Source: Mycetocola_A sp015752285
GTDB lineage: Bacteria; Actinomycetota; Actinomycetes; Actinomycetales; Microbacteriaceae
Assembly (NCBI RefSeq): GCF_015752285.1
Contig: NZ_JADOUY010000001.1
Location: 434,001 to 498,000, forward strand
Direction of reading: 5' to 3'
DNA: 64,000 nucleotides
The notes under the pieces: generated by a model
Seen by the model: the letters and a program-made list of their open reading frames with translations, nothing else
What the model was told of the DNA's origin: nothing
Databases searched by the model: none
In this document: in pieces, positions 26,182 through 34,270 of the stretch
Position numbering within the stretch: position 1 is the stretch's first letter
Layout: each line of letters begins with the position of its first letter
Program-made: the position numbers and the translations under genes

Positions 26182-26257
26182 CTCGACAGGTGCGGCACCG
26201 CCGAGGGGGTCGTTTGCGCCTGTCGAGTGTGACCGCGCGCCCAATCCGCCTGTCGAA
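26182..26257. repeat. Intergenic dyad repeat with core CTCGACAGG (three copies)
   Basis: CTCGACAGG at 26182-26190, its exact complement CCTGTCGAG at 26219-26227, and a third copy CCTGTCGAA at 26249-26257 lie in the divergent gap between the thiolase and trhO genes. The same core recurs in the dyad at 51044-51093. It is a small repeated palindromic element of unknown function. Confidence 0.55.
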
Positions 26258-26299
26258 CGTGCGGGGCCGGCTCGCAGCGAACCCGGGTAAAATCGCCGG

Positions 26300-27205
26300 G
26301 TGGCCATTTCGAAGATCCTCCTCTATTACGTCTTCACGCCACTCGCCGACCCGGATGCTGTGAGGCTCTGGCAGCGTGACCTCGCCGAGTCGCTCAACCT
26401 GCGCGGTCGCATCCTGATCTCGAAGGACGGGATCAACGGAACGGTCGGCGGTGAACTGAACGCCGTGAAGAAGTACCTGCGCAAGACGCGGGAGTATCCG
26501 GCGTTCAAGAACCTCGACGTCAAATGGTCAGAGGGCACAGGCGTCGACGAGAACGGGGCGAGCCTCGACTTTCCCCGGCTCGTCGTCAAGGTACGCGATG
26601 AGATCGTCTCGTTCGGCGCACCGGGCGAGCTCGTGGTCGACGCGAACGGCGTCGTCGGTGGCGGCGACAAGCTGCAGCCGGCCGAACTCCACGACCTCGT
26701 CGCCGAGCGGGGTGACGACGTCGTCTTCTTCGACGGACGCAACGCGTTCGAGGCCGAGATCGGCCGCTTCAAAAATGCCGTTGTTCCTGAGGTGTCGAAC
26801 ACGCGCGAGTTCGTCGCCGAGCTCGAGAGCGGAAAGTACGATCATCTCAAGGACAAGCCGGTGGTCACGTACTGCACCGGAGGCATCCGCTGTGAGGTGC
26901 TCTCCGGGCTCATGAAAAGCCGCGGATTCGGCGAGGTCTACCAGCTCGACGGCGGGGTCGTTCGCTACGGCGAAACCTTCGGCGACGACGGGCTGTGGGA
27001 GGGCTCGCTCTACGTCTTCGACAATCGCATGTCGATGGAATTCTCCGACCACGCCGCGGTCATCGGCAGCTGCGCGATCTGCGGCACACCGTCGAAACTC
27101 ATGCAGAACTGCGCGAATTCCTCCTGCCGCACCCAGCTGGTCCTCTGCGACGCGCATGCGACCGCGGCGCCCCTCTGCAAGACGCACGCGGCCATCACGG
27201 GCTGA
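26300..27205 (+). CDS. trhO: tRNA uridine(34) hydroxylase / rhodanese-like protein TrhO
   Basis: A 301-residue protein of the YceA/TrhO family, which hydroxylates U34 of certain tRNAs on the way to 5-oxyacetyl-uridine derivatives. An N-terminal acylphosphatase-like domain ('RILISKDGINGTVGG', residues about 36-50) precedes the rhodanese domain with Cys192 in 'YCTGGIRCE'. The C-terminus has the Cys-rich stretch 'GSCAICGTPS', 'NCANSSC' and 'LCDAH', probably a zinc site, as is usual in the family. The start is GTG 26300, preceded by TAAAAT and 6 bases, so a leaderless mRNA is likely. Its stop directly abuts the stop of the convergent 83-residue gene. Confidence 0.9.
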   Translation: MAISKILLYYVFTPLADPDAVRLWQRDLAESLNLRGRILISKDGINGTVGGELNAVKKYLRKTREYPAFKNLDVKWSEGTGVDENGASLDFPRLVVKVRDEIVSFGAPGELVVDANGVVGGGDKLQPAELHDLVAERGDDVVFFDGRNAFEAEIGRFKNAVVPEVSNTREFVAELESGKYDHLKDKPVVTYCTGGIRCEVLSGLMKSRGFGEVYQLDGGVVRYGETFGDDGLWEGSLYVFDNRMSMEFSDHAAVIGSCAICGTPSKLMQNCANSSCRTQLVLCDAHATAAPLCKTHAAITG

Positions 27206-27457
27206 TCAGCCGTCGGTGCGACCGTCGATCTGGTCGTTGACGATCTGGTCTGCGGCGTCGGGATCGGCGTCGTCTGCGTTGTAGTGCTCCTTGAGCAGCG
27301 GATCGTCTCCGCCGTACTCCTGGCCGCGCATCTCGGGCGAGGAGACGATGTCTTCGCTGTACCCCTGCTCGACGAACTGGGCGTCGACGACCTCGGGGGT
27401 CGCGGCGAGGCCGTCGGGGAGGGCGTTCTTGGGCGAGCCGTTCTCGATGTCACTCAT
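27206..27457 (-). CDS. Acidic 83-residue protein of unknown function
   Basis: A small, strongly acidic and probably disordered protein, rich in Asp, Glu, Gly and Asn ('YNADDADPDAADQIVNDQID' at the C-terminal end). No helix-turn-helix, cysteine pair, signal or membrane segment is visible. AAAGGAG sits 7 bases before the ATG, an unusually good ribosome binding site for this window, which supports that it is real and well expressed. Its stop codon touches the trhO stop with no gap, the shared TGATCA being palindromic. I do not recognise the family. Confidence 0.6.
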   Translation of the reverse strand: MSDIENGSPKNALPDGLAATPEVVDAQFVEQGYSEDIVSSPEMRGQEYGGDDPLLKEHYNADDADPDAADQIVNDQIDGRTDG

Positions 27458-27568
27458 CTGGTGTTCTCCTTTGTTGCGGGTTCTTCGACGCTAGGCGTGT
27501 CGGCTCGTCGGCGGCAAGGGCCTTGCGCTGCAGGCGACCTCGGTATGCCTCAGCGCGATCGTGTCGAG

Positions 27569-27853
27569 CTACGCGGGGAACGCCGTCAGCCGCGCGATCG
27601 TTTCGGGGTCGTCGGCCGGCTCGGCGATGCCGTCGAAGGCGGCATCCGCCGGGTAGACCAGCAACGGAACACCCGCGACGAACTGGGCGGTGACCTCGAC
27701 GAGGGTCGAGGGGTCGGTGGTGTAGCACCGCATCGGAAAGAACTGCCCCTGCGGCTGTCCGGTCTCGACCAGGTGGTTCACATGGGCGACGAGGGCCTCG
27801 GCGTAGGCGTCCGAGACGGTGAAGGAACGGCCGTAATAGTCGATGCGTTTCAT
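27569..27853 (-). CDS. Small 94-residue protein of unknown function
   Basis: A compact soluble protein beginning MKRIDYYGRSF. It has no transmembrane segment; alternation such as 'LVEVTAQFVAGVPLLVYPAD' suggests an alpha/beta fold, and the length is that of a small stand-alone domain. The start ATG 27853 follows TAGGGT by 7 bases, giving a typical leaderless promoter for this region. It ends about 110 bp from the acidic small gene and starts 10 bp from the end of the MFS transporter gene on the same strand. No function can be assigned. Confidence 0.6.
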   Translation of the reverse strand: MKRIDYYGRSFTVSDAYAEALVAHVNHLVETGQPQGQFFPMRCYTTDPSTLVEVTAQFVAGVPLLVYPADAAFDGIAEPADDPETIARLTAFPA

Positions 27854-27863
27854 GCAGCCCACC

Positions 27864-29267
27864 CTATCCACGGCGGGCGGCGACCTCGGCGCCTGCCTGC
27901 ACCGGCATCCGAGCCGCCTCGACCGCCGGGAACAGCAGCAGCACAGCGACCACGGCGAACGCCCACCGATAACCGAGTTCCGGCTGCGCCGGATCGACCG
28001 CCGTTGCCGCGAGGGTCGTCGCGCGCACGATGAGCGCTGCGGCGGCGATGCCCAGGCCGACCGCAACCTGCTGCAGCGTCGAGGCCAGGGTGTTGGCACG
28101 CGAGGTGAGCTCCGGGGGCACGTCGGCGAACTGCACCGAGTTGTAGCCGCTGAAACCGATCGAGCGGAATACACCGCTGGCGAAAAGCAGAAGGGCAGTG
28201 ACGATGATCGGCGTCTCCGGGGTGAGGAACACGCACCCGGCGAAGACGAGAGCACCGCAGAGGTTGCTCCAGAGAATCACCCGCCGAAAGCCGAAGTGAC
28301 GGATGAGCGGGCTCGTCGCCGGTTTGATGAGAATGTTGCCGAGAAAAACGGCCATGACGACGATGCCGGCCTGCGACGCGCTCCAACCGAAACCCGACTG
28401 GAACAGCAGCACGAACAGAAACGGTGCAGCGCCGATCAGCAGCCGATAGACGCCCCCGCCCACGTTTCCGACGCGGAAGGTGAGCAATCGCAGCGCAGAC
28501 AGGTCGAGAAGCGGATGCCGCGTGCGCAGCATCCGCCGGACCGCCAGCACGCCGACCCCGATGGCGGCGACCAGGAGGAGGGTGACGAGCAGCCAGTCGG
28601 TCGGGCCGGCTCCGACGAACTCCATGCCGAGCACCAGCGCGGCGAGGGCGACGCCGACGAGAATGAAGCCCCACCAGTCGAGGCGTTCTGTGCTCCGCTC
28701 GTCGATGGCCGGGATGTGCTTCAGCGCCGCGAGGAACGCGACAACGCCGAGCGGGATATTGATCAGGAAGATCCACTGCCAGCCGACCGTGTCGGCAAGC
28801 ACTCCTCCGATCACCGGAGCGAGCACGGGGGCGAGCAGCGCCGGCCAGGTGAGGTACGCCATAGCGTCCAACAGGTCGCGTTTCTCGATCGACCGCAACA
28901 CGGCGAGCCGCCCGACCGGGACCATCATCGCGCCCCCGATCCCCTGCAGCACACGCATGATGTACAACATCGGCAGGGTGGTACTGATCGCGCACAACGC
29001 AGACGCGATCGTGAAGATGGCGATCGCGATACAGAAGATCCGCTTCGTCCCGAAGCGGTCGGCCAGCCAGCCGCTCACCGGAACACCGATGGCGAGGGTC
29101 AGCAGGTAAGCGGTCATCGCCACGTTGATGTCGACCGCCCGCACACCGAAATCGGCGGCCATCGCCGGTGCCGCGGTCTGGATGATCGTTCCGTCGAGCG
29201 TCTCCATGAAAAAGGTGCCGGCGACGAGCAGCGCCAGCGGCCGGTTGAGGGACGCGGACCGTGGCAT
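27864..29267 (-). CDS. MFS transporter of the DHA2 (EmrB/QacA) type
   Basis: A 467-residue polytopic transporter. Helix 1 contains 'METLDGTIIQTAAPAMA' (D25), the DHA2 signature, and 'GWLADRFGTKR' is MFS motif A. 'LAPVLAPVIGGVLADTVGWQWIFLIN' corresponds to the antiporter motif C region in helix 5. It should export drugs or metabolites in exchange for protons. The start ATG 29267 is preceded by GAGAAT with a 6-base spacer; a longer frame running into the neighbouring reductase gene is not used. Its start is only 39 bp from the divergent acuI-type gene, so the two promoters lie back to back. Confidence 0.87.
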   Translation of the reverse strand: MPRSASLNRPLALLVAGTFFMETLDGTIIQTAAPAMAADFGVRAVDINVAMTAYLLTLAIGVPVSGWLADRFGTKRIFCIAIAIFTIASALCAISTTLPMLYIMRVLQGIGGAMMVPVGRLAVLRSIEKRDLLDAMAYLTWPALLAPVLAPVIGGVLADTVGWQWIFLINIPLGVVAFLAALKHIPAIDERSTERLDWWGFILVGVALAALVLGMEFVGAGPTDWLLVTLLLVAAIGVGVLAVRRMLRTRHPLLDLSALRLLTFRVGNVGGGVYRLLIGAAPFLFVLLFQSGFGWSASQAGIVVMAVFLGNILIKPATSPLIRHFGFRRVILWSNLCGALVFAGCVFLTPETPIIVTALLLFASGVFRSIGFSGYNSVQFADVPPELTSRANTLASTLQQVAVGLGIAAAALIVRATTLAATAVDPAQPELGYRWAFAVVAVLLLFPAVEAARMPVQAGAEVAARRG

Positions 29268-29306
29268 CCCCCCATTCTCCCTCGACCGTCGGCCTAGGCT
29301 GGTCGT
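29268..29306. promoter_or_regulatory. Compact bidirectional leaderless promoter
   Basis: The 39 bp between two divergent start codons contain GAGAAT on the minus strand (29274-29279) and TAGGCT on the plus strand (29295-29300), each 6 bases from its start codon. The two -10 hexamers are 15 bp apart, so each -35 region must overlap the other promoter's -10 or coding start. Simultaneous use of both seems sterically hard. Confidence 0.55.
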
Positions 29307-30317
29307 ATGACGACGACGTTCGCGGCCTGGTGGGTCGACAAGCAGACGGATGCCACAGGCACGACCACGCAGACAGCCAGCCTGCGCGACCTCACCGACG
29401 ACGACCTCATGCCCGGAGACACCGTCATCTCGGTGGAGTACTCGAGCATCAACTACAAGGACGGCCTCGCCCTCCTCGGCCGGCCAGGAGTCGTCCGCAC
29501 CTGGCCCCTGATTCCCGGGATCGACCTCGTCGGCACCGTGGAGTCGTCCAGCTCGAGCCGGTGGTCGCCCGGAGACCGCGTCGTGCTCAACGGGGCAGGC
29601 CTCGGCGAGACCAGGCACGGTGGACTGGCGCAACGCGCCCGCGTCGACGGGTCGTCTCTCGTGCGCGTTCCTCCATCGATCGATGTGTCACGCGCCGCCG
29701 CCATCGGAACAGCCGGGTTCACCGCGATGCTCTCGGTGCTCGCCGTCGAGCGCCACGGCGTCGCCCCGGCAGACGGGTTGGTTCTCGTCACCGGCGCAGC
29801 AGGCGGCGTCGGATCCGTCGCCGTCGCCCTCCTCTCCCACCTCGGCTTCGAGGTCGTGGCATCGACGGGACGGGCAGACAGTCAGGGTTCTTATTTGCGC
29901 ACCCTCGGCGCCGCCGAAGTGATTGACCGCCTCGGCCTCTCCGAACCCGGCAAGCCGATGCAGTCCCAGCGCTACGCTGCCGTGGTCGACGCTGTGGGAA
30001 GCACCACTCTCGTGAACGCCATCGCCCAACTCGCCGATGGCGGCATCGCCACGGCGTGCGGCCTCGCCCAGGGTCCGGATTTCGACGGGACCGTGCTTCC
30101 GTTCATCCTCCGCGGCGTCAGCCTCGCCGGCATCAACTCGGTGACGGCCCCTCGCGAACGTCGGGAGGAGGCCTGGCAGCGCCTCGCCAGCGACCTCGAC
30201 CCCTCACTCCTCGACGGCATGAGCGAGACCATCCCGCTCGAGGGGGCGCTGGATCGCGCCACGAGCATCCTGGCCGGGAACGTGCGCGGCCGGACGGTCG
30301 TCGACGTCCACGCCTGA
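29307..30317 (+). CDS. acuI: Acryloyl-CoA reductase / quinone oxidoreductase (YhdH/AcuI family)
   Basis: A 336-residue zinc-free MDR-superfamily reductase. The YhdH/AcuI group reduces acryloyl-CoA to propionyl-CoA with NADPH. Seen: 'SSINYKDGLALLGRPGVVRTWPLIPGIDLVG' (family-specific, residues about 49-79), and the Rossmann motif 'VTGAAGGVGSVAVALLSHLG'. The Cys zinc ligands of alcohol dehydrogenases are absent. ATG 29307 follows TAGGCT by 6 bases. If the assignment is right, the product feeds the methylcitrate operon located 9 kb away; a general quinone reductase role is the alternative. Confidence 0.78.
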   Translation: MTTTFAAWWVDKQTDATGTTTQTASLRDLTDDDLMPGDTVISVEYSSINYKDGLALLGRPGVVRTWPLIPGIDLVGTVESSSSSRWSPGDRVVLNGAGLGETRHGGLAQRARVDGSSLVRVPPSIDVSRAAAIGTAGFTAMLSVLAVERHGVAPADGLVLVTGAAGGVGSVAVALLSHLGFEVVASTGRADSQGSYLRTLGAAEVIDRLGLSEPGKPMQSQRYAAVVDAVGSTTLVNAIAQLADGGIATACGLAQGPDFDGTVLPFILRGVSLAGINSVTAPRERREEAWQRLASDLDPSLLDGMSETIPLEGALDRATSILAGNVRGRTVVDVHA

Positions 30318-30344
30318 TCGGCGGCACCGTGGTCGCGTGTCGCG

Positions 30345-31022
30345 TCAGATCTGGTCGGGAGACTCGTTCGCGGGTTTGGTCGCAAGCCCGCTCGACGGAT
30401 CGCCCGGAAGGACCGTCGTGGCTTGAGACGGGCTCGTCGGGGCGTGGGCTGACTTGGGTGACTTCGGCGCCTTGGCTGCGGCAGGTCGTTTCGGCGCACG
30501 CGCCTTCGCCGCTGCAGCGGCCGTGGCCGGCGCGATCACGGCGGCGCCGTCGGTGAGTGGCGCAGCATCCGTCTGCGACTCGTCTGGTGCCGTCTTCGGC
30601 TTGGCTGCCCGCTTCGGTTTGGGAGTCACCTGCGGGCTCGTCTTGCGCGTCCGCGGTGACTTCGTCACCGGCTTGATGTCGAGTTGCAGCTTCGAGACGA
30701 GTTCCATCCCGTGCTTCGTCGTGATGATGACGCGCGAATATTCCTCATCGGCGATATCGATCACAACCGACGGGCGCGTGCCCTTGAGCACGAGGAAGTC
30801 CTTGCCTCCGTGGAACTTCCACTGGCCAACAGCGAGCGTCAGCGGAACCGCTGTGCCCGGTGCGCGGATGCCCCGCACCCAGATCCACGGATCGTCAGTG
30901 AGCGTCGCGGACCGGATCGAGGATCGCGGGATGCTGATGTTCTCCCGACGCAGCGCCAGGGTCTTCTCCGCGGTCGACAGAATCACTTCGAGACGGTCGG
31001 AATGCAGGAGAAGTCGAGCCAT
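30345..31022 (-). CDS. PH-like domain protein with a long Lys/Pro/Ala-rich tail
   Basis: A 225-residue protein. Residues 1-115 are a beta-rich domain ('LLLHSDRLEVILSTAEKTLAL', 'HGGKDFLVLKGTRPSVVIDI') that looks like a bacterial PH-type or small beta-sandwich domain. Residues 118-225 are low-complexity, rich in Lys, Pro, Ala, Ser and Thr, with H1-histone-like runs ('PKPKRAAKPKTAP', 'APKRPAAAKAPKSPKSA'). Such tails bind nucleic acid or acidic surfaces. ATG 31022 is preceded by CAGACT and 6 bases (leaderless type). Function is unknown; it lies between acuI and hemL. Confidence 0.6.
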   Translation of the reverse strand: MARLLLHSDRLEVILSTAEKTLALRRENISIPRSSIRSATLTDDPWIWVRGIRAPGTAVPLTLAVGQWKFHGGKDFLVLKGTRPSVVIDIADEEYSRVIITTKHGMELVSKLQLDIKPVTKSPRTRKTSPQVTPKPKRAAKPKTAPDESQTDAAPLTDGAAVIAPATAAAAAKARAPKRPAAAKAPKSPKSAHAPTSPSQATTVLPGDPSSGLATKPANESPDQI

Positions 31023-31113
31023 CTCTCTAGTCTGCCGGTGACCGGGTCGAATACCCGTGGCGAAACCTCACAAAGAGGTAACACCCAGCTTGTGCGATGC
31101 CACTGGGTCCCGC

Positions 31114-32436
31114 TCAACCTGGTTTCACCGCGGATGCCGCGGCCTGCGCCGCAGCGGGGAGCACGTCGATGATGCGCCGCAGTACATCGTCGTCGTGGGC
31201 GGCCGACACGAACCACGCCTCGAACACACTCGGGGGCAGCGAGACCCCGCCGTCGAGCATCGCGTGGAAGAACGGGGCGTACCTCCAGCTCTCCTGGGCC
31301 TGGACATCGGCGTAATTCCGGGGGTGCCTGGCGGCGAAGACAAAGCTGAACAGGTTGCCGGCACGCTGCACGACGTGGGCGACCCCCTCGCGCTCGAGCG
31401 CATCGGAGACCGCCGATGACAGCGTCGCTGCGGCCTCATCGAGGCGAGCGTAGACAGCTGGTGTGGCTCGCTCGAGTGTGGCGATCCCGGCAGCGACAGC
31501 CACCGGGTTCCCCGAGAGCGTTCCGGCCTGGTAGACCGGCCCGCTCGGGGCGAGATAGTCCATGACTTCCGCACGACCACCCAATGCAGCCAACGGCATA
31601 CCTCCGCCGATGACTTTGCCGAACGTGAACAGGTCGGGCCGGTAGACGGGTCCGTCGGCGAGCGACAGGCCCCAGTAGCCCGATGCACTGACCCGGAAGC
31701 CGGTGAGGACCTCGTCCAGAATGACGAGGGCACCGTTCTCGTGAGCGAGTTCGACCAGCGCGGCGTTGAACCCGGGGTCTGGAGGGAGCACACCCATGTT
31801 GGCTGCGGCCGCCTCGGTGATCACTGCGGCGATCTGGTCGCCGCGTTCGGCGAAAACCGTGCGGAGAGCATCGAGATCGTTGTACGGAAGAACGAGGGTC
31901 TGGCCGGCTGTGGCCGCCGTGACTCCGGCCGAGCCGGGCATGGCGAGCGTCGCGAGCCCTGAGCCGGCCTCAGCCAGGAGTCCGTCTGAGTGTCCGTGGT
32001 AATGCCCGGCGAACTTCACGAGCAGATCCCGGCCGGTGAACCCGCGCGCGAGCCGGATGGCCGTCATCGTGGCCTCCGTGCCCGTCGAAACCAGGCGGAT
32101 CTTCTCGATCGGCGAGACTCCGACCGCGGAGACCCGCTCCTTGACGAGTTCCGCAAGCTCCGTCTCTGCCGGGGTCGACGCTCCGAATGACAGGCCTCGC
32201 GATGCGGCCTCCTGCACGGCCCGGACCACGTCCGGGTGGGCGTGGCCGAGGATTGCCGGCCCCCAGGAACCGACGAGGTCGAGGTAGTCCCGACCGTCGG
32301 CATCCGTCACTGTGGCGCCGGACGCCCGCGCGAGGAACCGGGGCGTGCCGCCGACCGACCCGAACGCCCGCACCGGAGAGTTGACCCCTCCGGGGATGGA
32401 GAGTTTGGCGCGGTCGAAGAGGTCGTCGTTTCTCAT
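31114..32436 (-). CDS. hemL: Glutamate-1-semialdehyde 2,1-aminomutase
   Basis: A 440-residue PLP enzyme that converts glutamate-1-semialdehyde, the product of HemA, to 5-aminolevulinate. The PLP lysine is Lys274 in 'TFGKVIGGGMP', with the cofactor-contacting Asp241 in 'LDEVLTGFR', and 'GSWGPAILGHAHP' near the N-terminus. ATG 32436 overlaps the hemB stop by 4 bp (ATGA), so the two are translationally coupled; a GTG at 32445 is the alternative start. It is the distal gene of the hemB-hemL unit at the end of the heme cluster. Confidence 0.95.
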   Translation of the reverse strand: MRNDDLFDRAKLSIPGGVNSPVRAFGSVGGTPRFLARASGATVTDADGRDYLDLVGSWGPAILGHAHPDVVRAVQEAASRGLSFGASTPAETELAELVKERVSAVGVSPIEKIRLVSTGTEATMTAIRLARGFTGRDLLVKFAGHYHGHSDGLLAEAGSGLATLAMPGSAGVTAATAGQTLVLPYNDLDALRTVFAERGDQIAAVITEAAAANMGVLPPDPGFNAALVELAHENGALVILDEVLTGFRVSASGYWGLSLADGPVYRPDLFTFGKVIGGGMPLAALGGRAEVMDYLAPSGPVYQAGTLSGNPVAVAAGIATLERATPAVYARLDEAAATLSSAVSDALEREGVAHVVQRAGNLFSFVFAARHPRNYADVQAQESWRYAPFFHAMLDGGVSLPPSVFEAWFVSAAHDDDVLRRIIDVLPAAAQAAASAVKPG

Positions 32437-33407
32437 CGGAGCCACCCTGCAAGTTCGGTCGCCCAGTACGTCAGGACGGCGTCCGCACCGGCACGACGGA
32501 TGCCGACGACCGACTCCTCGATGGCGCGGCGGCGGTCGATCCAGCCGTTCGCTGCGGCGGCCTCGATCATCGCGTACTCACCGGAGACCTGGTATGCCCA
32601 CACCGGAATGTCACTCATGGCGGCAACGTCAGCGAGCACGTCGAGATAGCTGCCAGCTGGCTTGACCATAACGATGTCAGCACCCTCCGACATATCGAGC
32701 GTCGCTTCGCGCATTCCCTCGCGCCGGTTGCCTGGATCGAGCTGGTACGTCCGTCTGTCGCCGGAGAGCTGCGAGTCGACGGCCTCACGGAACGGGCCGT
32801 AGAAGGCCGAGGCGTATTTGGCCGAGTAGGCGAGGATCGCGGTGTCGATGTGACCGGCCTCGTCGAGCGCCGTCCGAACGGCGTCGACCTGCCCGTCCAT
32901 CATTCCGCTCAGGCCCAATATGCTCGATCCGGCATCGGCCTGGACGAGTGCCATGTCGACGTAACGCTCGATGGTGGCGTCGTTGTCGACCCGGCCGACC
33001 TCGTCGAGGACGCCACAGTGGCCGTGGTCGGTGAATTCGTCGAGGCAGAGGTCCGTCTGAACGACGAGTGCGTCGCCGACCTCGGCAACGAGGGCCGCCG
33101 TCGCCCGATTGAGGATGCCATCGGGGTCGGTGGCCTGCGTTCCGGTCGCATCACGGATGCTCGGCACTCCGAACAGCATGACGCCACCGACACCTGCTTC
33201 TGCTGCATCCGTCGCTGCCCGCTTCAGCGAATCGATGGAGTGCTGGTCGACACCGGGCATCGACGAGATCGGTACCGGCTGGGTCACACCTTCGCGAACG
33301 AAGAGGGGGAGGATGAGTTCGGACGGATGCACCCGGGTTTCGGAAACGAGGCGGCGCATTGCGGGAGTCTGGCGGAGTCTGCGGGGACGGATCACAGGTA
33401 CATTCAC
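32433..33407 (-). CDS. hemB: Delta-aminolevulinic acid dehydratase (porphobilinogen synthase)
   Basis: A 324-residue enzyme that joins two aminolevulinates to porphobilinogen. The Schiff-base lysines are Lys197 in 'SAKYASAFYGPFR' and Lys249 in 'IVMVKPAGSYLD'. The metal loop 'TDLCLDEFTDHGHCG' keeps Cys121 and Cys131, but has Asp123 where the three-cysteine zinc enzymes have Cys, so it is a mixed ligand set. The start is GTG 33407 with TAGGCT exactly 6 bases upstream, showing that hemB-hemL has its own promoter although it lies inside the heme cluster, 47 bp after hemD. Confidence 0.95.
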   Translation of the reverse strand: MNVPVIRPRRLRQTPAMRRLVSETRVHPSELILPLFVREGVTQPVPISSMPGVDQHSIDSLKRAATDAAEAGVGGVMLFGVPSIRDATGTQATDPDGILNRATAALVAEVGDALVVQTDLCLDEFTDHGHCGVLDEVGRVDNDATIERYVDMALVQADAGSSILGLSGMMDGQVDAVRTALDEAGHIDTAILAYSAKYASAFYGPFREAVDSQLSGDRRTYQLDPGNRREGMREATLDMSEGADIVMVKPAGSYLDVLADVAAMSDIPVWAYQVSGEYAMIEAAAANGWIDRRRAIEESVVGIRRAGADAVLTYWATELAGWLR

Positions 33408-33454
33408 CTGTTCAGCCTACGCGCACTGAAACGCAGCCGAGTGGCCGGGCGTGG

Positions 33455-34261
33455 TCAGTGCTGGGCGGCTTCTGCCGCGCGCGGTGCTTCGCCGGCCTCG
33501 ACGAGTGCGACCATCGAGTCGAGCAGAGCCGCGACGGTCTGGTGCCGCGAGACGACGTGGACGCTGAGCCCGTACTTCGCCGCGTCCTTTGCCGTTCGGG
33601 GTCCGATTGCGGCCACGAGCGTGGAGTTCGGAAGCTCGCCGAACTGGTCGACGACCTGCTGGGCGACGCTGCCGCTGGTGACGAGGATGCCGTTGATGCG
33701 GCCTGACCGCACGTCGGCGATGACTTTGTCGGACACCGGCTCGCCGATGGTCCGGTAGGCGACGACGGATTCCACGTCGTGGCCCGCGGCGATGAGACCC
33801 TCGGTGAGGAGCGGTTTGGCGATCTCCGAGCGAAGGGTGAGGAAGCGCTTCGGGGTCGGTTCCAGAGTGGTGAGCTCGGTGAGCATCCCCCTCGCAGAGT
33901 TGTCCTTCACCGGAACGAGGTCGACCCGGTAGCCGACCGCCTGCAGAGCAGCCGCCGTCGTCTCGCCGACGGCCGCCACGCGCGTGCGCTCCGGAATCCT
34001 GACACCCTGCGAATACATCACGTCGACCGTGGTGGCACTCGTCACCGTGAGCCAGTCGAACGCGCCGTCGGCGAGCGCGACGAGCGCCGATGTGAGCCGC
34101 TCAGGGTCTTCCGTCGGCGCGAAGTTGATCATCGGTGCCACGACGGGTGTCGCCCCCCGCGCGCGCAGATCGGCGGCGACGCTGTCGCCCCACGGACCGC
34201 CGCGGGGCACAAGAATGCGCCAGCCTTTCAGCGGTTTGGGGGACGCGGGTATGGACATCAT
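33455..34261 (-). CDS. hemD: Uroporphyrinogen-III synthase
   Basis: A 268-residue enzyme that closes and inverts ring D of hydroxymethylbilane. The family is weakly conserved; the assignment rests on the two-lobed alpha/beta pattern, 'RILVPRGGPWGDSVAADLRARG' at the start, 'FDWLTVTSATTVDVM' (with the S/T-rich loop and the later 'GILVTSGSVAQQVVDQF'), 'AAIGPRTAKDAAKYGL' near the end, and its position directly after hemC. AAGG overlapping the hemC stop precedes tandem ATG codons; the first is used. Confidence 0.9.
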   Translation of the reverse strand: MMSIPASPKPLKGWRILVPRGGPWGDSVAADLRARGATPVVAPMINFAPTEDPERLTSALVALADGAFDWLTVTSATTVDVMYSQGVRIPERTRVAAVGETTAAALQAVGYRVDLVPVKDNSARGMLTELTTLEPTPKRFLTLRSEIAKPLLTEGLIAAGHDVESVVAYRTIGEPVSDKVIADVRSGRINGILVTSGSVAQQVVDQFGELPNSTLVAAIGPRTAKDAAKYGLSVHVVSRHQTVAALLDSMVALVEAGEAPRAAEAAQH

Positions 34262-34270
34262 TGTTTGCCT

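Noticed and set aside
27843..29297. A 484-codon open frame on the plus strand, antisense to the MFS transporter.
   Set aside because: Its product is Arg/Glu/Asp/His rich without any domain, and it exists because high-GC third-position bias keeps the opposite strand open. The minus-strand transporter has helices and family motifs.
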